64,000 nt of DNA, taken from positions 1 through 64,000 of the forward strand of contig JACCGJ010002683.1 of NCBI GenBank assembly GCA_013407085.1. Reading direction: 5' to 3'. Of this stretch, positions 34,400 through 44,620 are shown piece by piece (the stretch's first letter is position 1; every line of letters begins with the position of its first letter). Both the position numbers and the translations under genes were made by a program. Origin of the DNA: Atriophallophorus winterbourni (lineage: Eukaryota > Platyhelminthes > Trematoda > Plagiorchiida > Microphallidae). Below the pieces are notes generated by a model. That model had not been told where the DNA came from. It did no database searches and saw nothing but the letters and a program-made list of their open reading frames with translations.

Positions 34400-34785
34400 A
34401 TAAATAAATGTCATGTAATGGTCAAACTGTAAACCATCCCCTTAAACACTTGCTAAAGCCCAATGACCTCACTCGAACACGAACACATTCAAAGGCTTTA
34501 AGCATTCCGCATTCTCGATTGGATATACGTCGTAATTTTTTCTCGGTAAGAATTTGTTTCACTTGGAACTATTTGCCTGAAGAAATAACACGATCAGAAT
34601 CTGTTGAGGTTTTCGCTTCCAAACTCGATGAGTTTATGACGAACCATGCGGTATGCGAGTGTCCCTATTGATTTTCGAGATATTTTATATTTTTATATAT
34701 TTTTATATGTTCCATATACCTATGGTTATTGTTAAGCTTAATGCTTTTTCTACCATACAATTTTCTGAGTTCTGAGTTAGATTGT
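34400..34785 (+). pseudogene. CR1-like LINE C-terminus with 3' tail
   Basis: The open frame 34408-34671 reads VNHPLKHLLKPNDLTRTRTH, IPHSRLDIRRNFFSVRICFT, WNYLPEEITRSESVEVFASK and LDEFM, the last 80 or so residues of ORF2 with no stop. The tail module TGCTTTTTCTACCATACAAT (34741-34760) and TTCTGAG repeats end the element near 34780. A decayed relative is at 42430-42800. Confidence 0.85.
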
Positions 34786-35384
34786 CGTATGCCCACTTAC
34801 TACATGGTACGCGTTGTTGTAGTGAACTCAATAAACGCTAGTTGGCAATTCGATTGAAAAGCAAATTCAACCTTAACGTTCTCATGAGCCTTTTAACTTT
34901 AGTTGTTTCCTACACTCGCTCCATACGGTCATCATGAAAAGCCGAGTTTATGATAAAGCAATGATGTTAGATTCTGACCTAAGAAGTCATTGCGTAATAA
35001 TTTGGATGTGCTAAATTGTTGCTACAGGTTAAACATCATAGCTTTATCGTCACATACGCTCGAGGAAGCATGGGCATATGCGATTGATCAATGAGATACC
35101 CGAGGAGATAATAATATTATTAGATCGATCCCTATTTCCCAGCTGTAGACAGTAAACCAATATGATGGCTAGTGCGGTGATTTAATTTCACCCAAGTAAA
35201 ATAATCTGCAAAATCGTTGGTATAATAGTAATTGAAAACTGACCACCTCATGATGACATTTGCAAATGGATGCATGAGTGGTTAACGTCAATCACGCCCA
35301 AATCATCTTGACACGCAGTGAAAAGTTAAAATTCGCTGTGAGCATACTAAGTCAAGGGCGGACACGAGAAATATCCTATGATTC
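34786..35384. other. No recognisable gene
   Basis: AT-rich spacer without a supported feature. Confidence 0.4.
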
Positions 35385-35600
35385 TGCGATTTTTTCATCC
35401 ACAAACGTGCTGTTATTTTGCCGGTTTTAATATACGGTACGCAAACTAAGATACGCAAGAGCACAACTGAGATGCGTTCACTGGAAATCTTGCTTGATGT
35501 CTGAGAGCGTACAATCGTTCAACTCTGAAATCAAATTGTGAGTTACTTTTCTAAGATATTTCGTTCCAAAATGATTAACGCTGTGGCAGGCGAAACACAT
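35385..35600 (+). pseudogene. RTE-like LINE C-terminal scrap
   Basis: The frame reads FIHKRAVILPVLIYGTQTKI, then TTEMRSLEILLDV, a degraded version of the RPVLLYGxETW / LExFDxRCL block also seen at 16585-16960. It is too short to place further. Confidence 0.5.
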
Positions 35601-36204
35601 GAATCGATTATTCACTCGTGATAGTCCTTTTGAAGGCGGTTCGATGTATTAGGACATTCTAGTTGGTGTGAGTTTTGAGACCACGGGCCAACACGTGCAA
35701 GCTGAAACCAACAACAAACAGCAGTTATGTAACCGCTTAGTTGACCTCATACAAACAAATCCGATCAGTGTGTCTGGTGTAGCAAGAAATTCCGTTGCTC
35801 TACCTGGAATGAAAACAAATTAGTTCTTGATGGATCGGTCTCGCCACGAAGAACTTTGACCAGCATATACATTTGAGAGCTCAAATTTGGTTCTAGATTC
35901 CATCGATTTTTACTTTATCGTTTCTCCGGGACCCTGAGGTCGCGTGTTTATCTTAGGTTTTGTTGGCACGATGCGGTAGAATTTATAGAAGTTCAGTCAA
36001 TGTATAGGGTGCTAATTTACATCTAGTAAAGAATTAAGGTTTGATACGATAGCAACAATCATATCATACGACCGGCTTCATCCTTTTTACACTCTCCAGT
36101 TTGGGGTAGTATCATTAGTATACATGTGCCCTGAAACAGCGATAAAATAATAGACAAAACTTGGACGTTAAAGTCTTTGCTTACGAAGGTTGACACATCT
36201 AATG

Positions 36205-36430
36205 TAATGGAAAATGTTTGTGACAGATCGGGGAATCATAATCATGAAAAAATAAAGTTTGTAATGTATCTGTGAGAGTAGTTTATGGGTAACGTTTCGC
36301 TTCTGACACAGAAGCTTCGTCAGACCAAGGGTGACAGTACGAACAGGGATCAAGCTTAAATTGCATTCACCTGACCAATCATACGCTTGTTGACACATCT
36401 AACTCTTGCAATCACAAGTGCACGCTACGC
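36205..36430 (-). repeat. Type B hammerhead repeat, minus copy
   Basis: It shares blocks in order with 39205-39340 plus 39590-39640: GGAAAATGTTTGTG, GATC(G/A)G(G/C)GAA, AGTTTAT, TAACGTTTC, CGTCAG, then TGCATTCA and CCAATC. This defines a dispersed repeat of at least 220 bp. The hammerhead-like motif is inside it at 36288-36326. Confidence 0.7.
36288..36326 (-). ncRNA. Hammerhead-like ribozyme motif, type B (Penelope-like)
   Basis: The minus strand reads GGT, CTGACGA, A, GCTTCTG-TGT-CAGAAGC, GAAACGTT, ACC. Stem II is a perfect seven-pair hairpin (36299-36305 with 36309-36315). GGT before the core pairs with ACC after the cleavage site as a short stem I. ACGT is a self-complementary minimal stem III. 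The CTGAnGAAG...CGAAACGTT pattern is the form I associate with hammerheads in Penelope-like retroelements. The extra A after the core is part of that pattern. Confidence 0.65.
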
Positions 36431-37385
36431 ACACGTGGATTCGGGGAAACTCATTGGCTTGAAAAATATATCCGTATCCCAGCTAGACGCAATTTCCCGA
36501 ATACGTTATTTGTGGAGCCGTGTGAAGCTGGATCAGCTTTAATTTCTCGCTTGGTACCACTCTGAAACTGCAACCCAGATTTAACATATTGCGAACCCAA
36601 TCTCAATGGGAGTGGTTTTCATAAATTTTCACAAGCTTTAGCGTAGTTGAATGAAGTATCGGTCATTCAAAGGCATTTGAGCGCATGACCCCGAAAGGGA
36701 GATTGTTACTCCAGAATCGGACTGTCTAATCATTCAAATGCCACAGTGCATGGGATCTTCATGCGCTTGCGATATACATCCACGGTCGAGATCGAGCGTA
36801 GGAGGCGTACATCAAATCTGTAAACAAACTGGTGCCGTGAGAGTGTGAAATCATTAGTCAAATTAAATGGTGATATAGGTTGTAAGATTATCGTGTAGCC
36901 TTTTATTAAAAAAAAACTTGGGGTTACTGCTGCTCCACTATTGATATACATAATCATTTACTTTTTAGATTCACAATCGTTTGCTACACTCCAGTCATTC
37001 AGCGCAAGTATCTTGACATTGTAAAATGAAACTTTCAGGATGTTTCCCTTGATTTATATTGGGCCTAACGAAATACCTGTTATAACTCAAGTATCAATAT
37101 ATTCCCCTTATAGTTATTCATGCAAATTCAGATCCGCAACTGACAAGACTTGGTCTCTTATACCATAATCAATATATATATATATATATATATCCTTCTT
37201 GATTTCTGGAATATTGAGTTATATCAAAGTTTCTGATTAAGCATTTCACATTTGGTTCCTATCCACCACACACACCACATCACTCGAGATGAGAATGATG
37301 TGGCTGTTTCTTGGTTGTTTGAGCTGGATTCTACCGAAGTGCATTTCTGGTGAGCAAGGTTATACCAGTACATCTGTCCACAATT
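36431..37385. other. No gene; TA microsatellite
   Basis: The stretch contains an uninterrupted AT repeat at 37172-37193 (11 units) and the weak repeat partner of 34.1 kb. No coding signal was supported. Confidence 0.4.
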
Positions 37386-37740
37386 AAAGTTCAAAGTTCA
37401 AAGTTTTAATGGTCTAAAAAGTAAATACTTTACAGTAACCACGGATTAAAAATATTGGGAATTCATAAAAACAACACAAATGTTTTATACACATGGAAAG
37501 TCAGCATGTGTATTCAGGTGCAAGTTTGGGTTTGGCCAACATATTCTTGTCAAGTTCAGCCTTGAACATGTTCAGGCTTGTTGCGCAAATGATATGTGGG
37601 GGCAGGGAGTTCCATAGAAAACAGACTCTGACAGAAAAGAAGAATTTACTCCGTCAGTCGGTATCCTCAGCGACTAGATAAGCCCGAGTGTATAACAGTT
37701 TTGCTGAAACAGGTGGACGACAGTGTCACATAACCTATAA
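37386..37740 (-). pseudogene. CR1-like LINE C-terminus with 3' tail, inverted sister of the 21.6-22.2 kb copy
   Basis: The reverse complement matches 21780-22160 almost throughout: CTCCCTGCCCCCACATATCAT, AGCCTGAACATGTTCAAGGC, TGAACTTGACAAG, CACCTGAATACAC, GACTTTCCAT, then ACTGTAAAGTATTTACTTTT and ACCATTAAAACTTTGAACTT. This is a recent subfamily in opposite orientation. The FF-VR motif region contains frame changes. Confidence 0.85.
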
Positions 37741-38739
37741 ACAAGAAAATAGCCTAAATCAATGCCCGTATAGATTAGTCGTGGGATGAATCAATAGACG
37801 TAGGCTTGGTTCCAACCATTACCATTTTGGCGCATAACGGATGGATTGTTTATAAGTTTTACGGCAGCAGTAGTTCCGCTCTATCACACTGCGTGGGTGA
37901 AATTCACCGAGTCAGAATTGTTTGTTGCAAAGCTAAATTAGTACTGTAAACCTTCCTACACCGAGTCAAGTGTCAAGTAGCATTATAGCATTATAGCATT
38001 TTATGGTTGCTCAACGCGTCACCATCTTTTAACTTAAACAGGTAGTTGGGCTCGGTTTTCGCTGAAACTGATTTTCACCTTTCTCATCTGAAAAGCACAA
38101 ACTAAAACGATCGATGTTGCTTAATGGAAAATGTGAAAATGTCGATATTTGTTCACCTGCTACAAAGTCTCACTTTCCAATTATTTGGACAAGAAACCAT
38201 TTAGCACCATCAACGAATCAATACTTTAATAACACGATTGCTCGAATAACAGGTGTGTATACAAACTTGTTGCCATCGTGATGAAGCGAAACAATATGGA
38301 GTGTATACTGGAGTGTAATGGGTGAAGTATGAAGTCTGACGAAATAGTGTTTATTTATGTCCAATCTACATTCGGTGCATAAACCACCGCAATCAACCAT
38401 GACTCACACGAATTGTTACGCCGGTAGATGATTACGGCTCACCCGTTTTCCGGCTACTGCGCACTTCGATGTAGTGGCAGCAAAACTGCGCAGGATCGCA
38501 CGTTATAAACAAACAAATGGCGCCAAATCGGTTTGAACTATTTGCCTCTGTGGATTGAGATACAGCGGTCCATGTTATTAGTAAAATTGGGAGTTTGATA
38601 ATGTATATCTTGAGAAATATTTCGTGGGTCCAGATAAATAATACATCTACAAAATTCGCAATTAAATACTGACCTGAATTTGAATTGATGTTTAAATATG
38701 ATTTATGAAACATGTCATCCCACCCGAAGCGGAGGATAT
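37741..38739. other. No recognisable gene
   Basis: A triple GCATTATA repeat lies near 37980-38003. The 108-codon minus ORF at 38432-38758 has no recognisable motif and overlaps the start of the hammerhead below. Confidence 0.4.
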
Positions 38740-38784
38740 GCACTGCTGATGAGCTCAAATAAGAGCGAAACTCGAGTCAAGTGC
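38740..38784 (+). ncRNA. Hammerhead-like ribozyme motif, type C (Sm-alpha-like)
   Basis: In order: GCACT (38740-38744) pairs with AGTGC (38780-38784) as stem I; the core CTGATGA is at 38746-38752; stem II is GCTC-AAATAA-GAGC (38753-38766); GAAA is at 38767-38770; the self-complementary CTCGAG forms stem III with the core A and T; the cleavable GTC ends at 38778. The only imperfection is a G-A mismatch at the first position of stem I. The CTGATGAG-yyC-AAATA-Grr-CGAAAC layout closely resembles the hammerhead of the schistosome Sm-alpha repeat as I recall it. I saw no second copy in this window. Confidence 0.75.
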
Positions 38785-39204
38785 TTCCATTATGGACCGT
38801 TGTGATCAACTTTGTGAACAGTTCGATGGGTTTTACACGGATGAGTCGTCACAAACATAAACAACATATTCTCCAAAGATTGCTTAGATATGTACTAATT
38901 TTTGGCAAGTTAAAGAACCCGCTAGTTTACTAATGTGACCACATTAGTTTAGCTTATATATTTGTGAATCAACGACTTGTACAACCTCTACACGAGAATT
39001 CAGTGCTTTCTCATTGGTTAAATAAGAGTTTACCGCACACTTTCTAAAGTTCTCTCGTTTGTTGTCACGGGTCAGATGGCCTGTGGAAAATACTGCTTAG
39101 AGTTGCATTCACTACTTTTACCTACGGGGAAATCTGTGGATAAGAGGCTGTTCCTGGATAAAAAACAACCTGTCTGCTTGAAATGGTATAAATATTCCGC
39201 AATG
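38785..39204. other. No recognisable gene
   Basis: This follows the type C hammerhead and may include the rest of its repeat unit, but I cannot define the unit without other copies. Confidence 0.3.
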
Positions 39205-39670
39205 TATTGGAAAATGTTTGTGGCCGATCAGCGAACCATATTCACGAAAAAATGTTTATAACGAACTGGTCATAGCAGTTTATTTGTAACGTTTCTATTT
39301 TGACACAGAAACTTCGTCAGTACGAACAAAGATCAGGTTGATTGTTGTCTAAAGTCAGATGATCTTAAAATGTAGTATATGACTTTCGAAAAGCAGGACA
39401 TCATATACCACTTATTGATAAAATCTGACTTTACACAACAATCTACCATCCTGCTGTTATTGGAATGTTACAAACATATTCCAAACAGTTACCGGTGCTG
39501 CATTGCACCAATTGTGGGACTTAGCTTAATCCCCACATGAAAGCTAAATTTCAATTTGCAAATGAGGATTTATCCTCGAATTTGCAGAGATCTGTTTTAA
39601 ACCTGCATTCATTTGGCCAATCGTAAGCTGGTTAAGAACTGCACAGGTCATGCTAGGCGCTGAGCTTGTT
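39205..39670 (-). repeat. Type B hammerhead repeat interrupted by a hairpin-bearing insertion
   Basis: Outer parts (39205-39335 and 39590-39640) align with the 36.2 kb copy. Between them about 240 bp are inserted after GATCA. The insert opens with a 21-bp inverted repeat (39340-39360 against 39423-39443, one mismatch) containing GATTGTTG and AAAGTCAGAT. The segment 39402-39480 recurs at 48568-48650. The hammerhead-like motif (39286-39323, minus) keeps CTGACGA and GAAACGTTAC but has a broken stem II. Confidence 0.6.
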
Positions 39671-39859
39671 AAGATAAACAGTCCAAATTAAGATCGGATG
39701 AAACATCACCGCTCCACTCGCTGTATAATCCCTTAATTGTTTTGGTGGTGTGCAGGTGTGAATGATACGTGTTTATCCAGTGCAGAACCGAACGCCAGAT
39801 TGTAGAGAAATCAGCCCTATCCCCTCGTTGACCGCATTCCTACCAGCCTTTGTTTTCTC

Positions 39860-39960
39860 AACCGCCTCAGCGTGAAGCTTCTATGCCAGAAGCGGAACGT
39901 TACCAATACACTGCTCTAACCGATTCATCACAAAGTTTCTTTTCGCATAAATATTCCGTC
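39860..39960 (+). repeat. Type B hammerhead repeat, plus copy with degenerate core
   Basis: The plus strand has GCTTCT-ATGCC-AGAAGC (39877-39893), an intact stem II hairpin, followed by GGAACGTTACC and CACTGCTCTAACCGATTCAT. The first core (CTGACGA) is changed to AGCGTGA and GAAA to GGAA, so cleavage is unlikely. The downstream CTCTAACCGATT block recurs at 13758-13776 (complement) and 50350-50361. Confidence 0.6.
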
Positions 39961-40356
39961 TTCACGTTAGTGCACAAAATGTAGCAATATAGTTGAAAAA
40001 TTTCAAAGCTGAAATCTCAAGGTTAATTTAAAGCATTCCATTTTTCATTTTTTAATGCTATCATCACCGGCATTCAAACGATGCTTTATTGACGCCGTAA
40101 CTCGACGAAATATATGTTATCAGCACCCTGTTTGCACACAACATCACTTACTAGATGCTATCGGGATCCTGTCATTCGTTACAAGTGATGCAACATCGAA
40201 TTTAATAGCTGGGGGTAAATTCGAAAACGCCTGCGACTGTGAAGACAAGGTGGTGAAATTCTTTGATATGTTACGATTGAACAAACAAATCCTGTTTTCG
40301 CTTGTTATATTATTCGTTGTTCCCATATTATTCATGTGGTTTCTGTACAGCCATAT
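39961..40356. other. Unassigned, possibly LINE 3' UTR
   Basis: A 120-codon ORF (40055-40417) with a hydrophobic stretch overlaps a LINE tail at its end and is probably fortuitous. Confidence 0.3.
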
Positions 40357-40395
40357 GCTTTTTAGACCATTGAAATTGTATCAAATTGAAAAATT
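40357..40395 (+). mobile_element. CR1-like LINE 3' tail module
   Basis: ATGCTTTTTAGACCATTGAA followed by ATTGTATCAAATTG matches the terminal module of the 22.1 and 37.4 kb copies. The coding part is not recognisable upstream. Confidence 0.5.
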
Positions 40396-41494
40396 TCTCA
40401 AAAACTTGCTTTTTTAATTCATCAACCGGATTAACCTCATGTTCCGAAATGACCTTCGAGTATGTCGATAAGTATGTGCCGAAAGCAGGTAAATTATTGC
40501 CGAGCATTTTAATAATCGCATGAAAACATTTGGATGATGCATTCTTTAATTCTACCGCAACAAGTTGGTAATGTCCAATGCCATCACCGCTGGACTACAA
40601 TCCAATAAGGCTCAGTGTGGTAGCTGTCATCCCAACTGAATGACAGGTGATCGATAAATGTGGATAAAAATCGATAACATCACGCACTAATTAATGATTG
40701 CAAGTTTTCAAGCCCCCGGATCCGGATACTGCTGCCCTGTAATCTTCCCACTAGATCTCGATTGAGATTGGTACAATCAATCATAATTTGTTTGGTTGAT
40801 TGACAGAACGAATTTCAATGTGGCTTTTTTAATCTTTGAATTTTGAAACTGTAGACTAAAGTGGTTATACTCTTGCGCTGAAGTTACATAAATGAAAAGA
40901 AATACGTTGCCCTTTAGAAAAGTTGGCGTATTTTAATTATGTCACGCACCATAGAAAGAAGTGAGCTAATCAGCCAAGCGTTCAATATGGATTAATTCAA
41001 TTAATATGCTGGTTGTGAACCGAGGAAAACGTTTGGAAATGTAGACTATTTTTCTGGCAGGGAATTAATCAACATGAGGTATCGATTGTTCACAAGTGAC
41101 ACCAAACTTCTCACTTGGAACCAATGCCAAGCGATGTAGCAGAATTAAGTCATTATTTCCGTAAATTGGATTTATCGGCCATTTATCTGTGCACATTTTG
41201 AAACTTGGTAGAAAAATAGACCAATGGCGTCAAAGTCAAATGCATTGGATTAGATTCATCCTTTCAATTATTACAGCGTGAACCACATGAAACTCACGTT
41301 TTATCAAATGAACGACTCAAAGCTAATAAATTTGATCTCCCCAGTTCTGTTCGACACGGCTAAACAATACGAAACTAACATGGTGGGGAGAAATTGACAC
41401 AATCCGGACGAATTTCGGTTAAAAAGCCCGTCTCATTGATGGTTTAACTAAGAAAACACGACGCTGCCTTGTTTCATAACACAACTTCATCAAG
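40396..41494. other. No recognisable gene
   Basis: AT-rich spacer without a supported feature. Confidence 0.4.
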
Positions 41495-41660
41495 TGATAC
41501 TTGAATGCCACTGTTGAAGAGGGTACAACGAACCACGATGTTCAAACACAGAATCACCTAGTGATTCGTGGCCAAGCAAACAAGGCGCTTATGGATGACC
41601 AAAGTTATGTGTTGCACACATTTTGGGGATGTGAGCAACACATAACTTTGGTCAACTTCA
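41495..41660 (-). repeat. Type A repeat fragment ending in a fold-back junction
   Basis: The minus-oriented part carries TACTTGAATGCCACTGTTG, ACGAACCACGATGTTCAAAC, TGATTCGTGGCCAAGC and GGCGCTTATGGATGACC, but not the ribozyme. At 41597-41615 and 41635-41653 lies a perfect 19-bp inverted repeat with a 19-nt loop, because the sequence turns back into the same repeat in the other orientation (GGGGATGTGAGCAACACAT). This is a snap-back, tail-to-tail junction. Confidence 0.75.
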
Positions 41661-41739
41661 CATTCGGGTTTGTTTTACGTACATGAACATGGAGGCCATA
41701 CCTAGTCGCAATGACACTGATTATAACAGGCACATCATG

Positions 41740-41905
41740 ATTATTAATGTCCTCAGCCTTGAGCCAGCTGGCGCACGTCCCGGTCTGGTTTATATCACAT
41801 GACTGAGTTTGGGTCAACTGTCTGAGTTTTGTGGCGTGTCCACGTGATTCAAAACACGATGCGCCGGTTGCTCTCGAGACGGGCTGCGTTAGGTATATTG
41901 TGATT
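41740..41905 (+). repeat. Dispersed repeat, copy 1 (partner at 44455-44620)
   Basis: Shared blocks in order: CCTTGAGCCA, CACGTCCC, TATCACATGACT, AGTTTGGGTCAACTGTCTG, a TGTGG/TAGTGG block and CACGTGAT. The partner has the same orientation 2.7 kb away. The family is unrecognised; an LTR pair or an old SINE are both possible. Confidence 0.6.
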
Positions 41906-42429
41906 TGTTTTGCTAGAATCGATCGAGCGCACGTTCTCTCGGGTGGCAGTACTAACGCCAAACCCTCCCTAGCAGATTCAAACGATTTAACATTTTGGAC
42001 CTGCCTAATGTATGTCTTTCATATATATTTGCCTCAATTTCACATGTGCATGAACTGTGCACACAGCGCATTACAGTGGGGTATAGACACCGAATAGTGC
42101 AGATTAAAGACAAAAGAATTGCCATCTAATCCCGGAATAGTTCAATACTACGGCTTGAAAGATCGCTACATCACACTTATCAGCCTAGTATGCAAGCTGT
42201 TATCTGGGCCTTCATCGAAAAAATTATCGGTGTCTGGGTGCTTTGTAAAGTCATGGTGGGACATCATTGCCAAACAGTTTATATTAAAATATTCCATTTC
42301 TTGGCCAGGTAAAAAGTAGTTTTATACTAAAAAAAACCTTACCCCGCATACTCAATGTACACGTGCATCTTGTTGACTCGATTTAAAATCGTGCAACATA
42401 GTTCGTCGCATGTAGCAAGATTTCACTAT

Positions 42430-42800
42430 TCCATGGACGAAAGTTCGAACTCAACCTACAAGATCTAGCACGTTTACCTTCAAATGTTTCACAAGGAAAA
42501 TTATTTACCAAACACTAAGCAACATATCCAAACACATAAGCATTCAAAGGCTTCGGCTATTCCACATTATCGATTGGGAAACCACGTAAATATTTCTCGG
42601 CTGGAGTCTGCATCACTTGGAACTTCTAACTGGAAGGAATCAAAATATAGAAATTTGCCGTGGTTTTCAGGTCGAATATCCATGAATATATGGTAACCCA
42701 TACATTATTCGAGTGTCCCTATTGAACACTTGGATGTTTAGATGCTTGTATTTTATATATACCGTCATCCAGCCAACTGCTTTTCTACCATAAACGCACT
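42430..42800 (+). pseudogene. CR1-like LINE C-terminus, decayed
   Basis: Text such as CACATAAGCATTCAAAGGCT and TATTCCACATTATCGATTGG parallels 34485-34520 (CACATTCAAAGGCTTTAAGC and CATTCTCGATTGG), and the spacing to the tail TGCTTTTCTACCATAAA (42779-42795) is also similar. Indels disrupt the frame. Confidence 0.55.
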
Positions 42801-44454
42801 CTGCTCCGAGTTTCGCCCCATCGTTGACTTTGGTGCGTCCGAGGAAGTCGAAATCAATCACATCAGTATTATTTCAACACAAGAAATTGGTAAGAGAGGT
42901 ACTCAATACATACTTGCACCCAGTTATTAACTATACAGCGCAAGATTGAGCACCACGGTCGGAAAAAGACATTTCACTGCTCGAAAGGATTTAGCTAAAC
43001 AAAAAATATTACCAATTTGTATAATCTAACTTTGCGCAGCACTGGGCTGGGATTGGGCATAGGCGCATCCAGCTGACCTAATACTACATACGAATAATTC
43101 CACAGCGGCATAACCCACTCAGTCACCTCTCTAAAATTGGTTCCAACTTCCGACCCGCAGTCACAATCTGACACATCACCAATACCACATTCCTGGTTAA
43201 ACCCATCACCTGTAATTTTAATGGCAGCTCGTTATTATGCTTTGTGTGCGCCAGAACAATGGTAACACCCAGAAATTCAACCGCATAAAATTTAAAAGGA
43301 TGAGTCGAAAAACTTACGATCTTTTCAACAAGACTAATCTGTGGTTGTATACCTAGAAGTTTACCTAAAACGAACATATCTTTTGCAAACTACCGCAACA
43401 ATGGTCGACTTCTTGCAACTCACAGTAAAGAATACACACCATTTTCCATTCACATATGTCAACATGCTCTGAGAGCAGCTTTTCATGCATTAGTCACTCT
43501 GTCCATCCACGATATGTAGAACGACATGGAAAGCATTCATGTACAAAAGTACGCACTGTACACCATCACTTTTGTTTAGTTCTATTTTATACGTACAACC
43601 TATGATATTGTACATATATTTGCTTTATTTCCTATAATTCCAAACCATTGAATCAACCTGGGGTGATAATCCATCGCATAAATGTTATTAGTTTCCGCGT
43701 ATTTCTCAAAATTTTGCCTTAGGGATTTGACTTTAGCATTCACTACTATTCTGCTCAGTGAGCAAATAAACCTTATTTGACCATTGAAAAATTTCCCGTG
43801 TTATTCAACACAACGGCGAAATTAGTTAGTTATCCAACAATGCATTACTTCTTTTTCTATGGCTTGCCAAGCTAATTTCGCGTACTTGGGTTTATCTCGT
43901 GCGCGACTCAGCTATTCACAGAATCCAAAAACCGATCAACAAGTCCCTTGACGGATTCGAGCATTAATTTCGCACAAACCCGCATTTACGACCTTCGATA
44001 TGGATTCGATCGAGTGGTTTCGAACTGGGTCAAATAATTCCAGCACAAGAGCAATAACACCCTACACGTGGACAAAATCAATTTATTTGCACCGGAAAAA
44101 GAACGGGGCAAAATTGTTCAATCAAAAGGCGGAGCGGTCTCAAACGAAAACATTTCGGTATCGGTAGCTTTATGGCAGGCGGTAATTCACATTACAATTA
44201 GACCCAGGTGTTTCAAACGCGCGCATTCATACGCGATAAGCCAGCTTAAATAAAATACGGTTTCCGACAAATAATTTAGCTTATTGCTAGTACAGTGAAA
44301 AGTTGCAATGCATTCAAATGACTGCAAGCCAAACCAAAATAAACCATTAGCTTTCAGTGAGTTTTATAACTTAAGGGTTGTTTTGTCAGTGTTGTGCGCG
44401 TTAGAGTTGGCCGTTCCCTGTGCACACAGAACCGAAACTGATGCACAAGGTCAT
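42801..44454. other. No recognisable gene
   Basis: Short ORFs only (for example 43123-43377, minus) and no family resemblance. Confidence 0.4.
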
Positions 44455-44620
44455 TTGATAACCTTGAGCCAAATGGCCCATGCGGACTCACGTCCCAGCC
44501 GGGTTAGTATCACATGACTCAGTTTGGGTCAACTGTCTGGATTTGTAGTGGGCTCACGTGATCCGAAATGCGGTGCCCTGGATGCGGCTTATTAAATATA
44601 TGATGCGAGCCCACAACAAA
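44455..44620 (+). repeat. Dispersed repeat, copy 2 (partner at 41740-41905)
   Basis: See the first copy. Here the ordered blocks are CCTTGAGCCA, CACGTCCCAGCC, TATCACATGACTCAG, TTTGGGTCAACTGTCTG and CTCACGTGATCC. The copies differ by small indels, so they are old. Confidence 0.6.

Noticed and set aside
40055..40417. 120-codon ORF with a hydrophobic, membrane-like stretch
   Set aside because: Its end overlaps a LINE 3' tail module and the rest resembles AT-rich UTR. No family resemblance or conserved motif.
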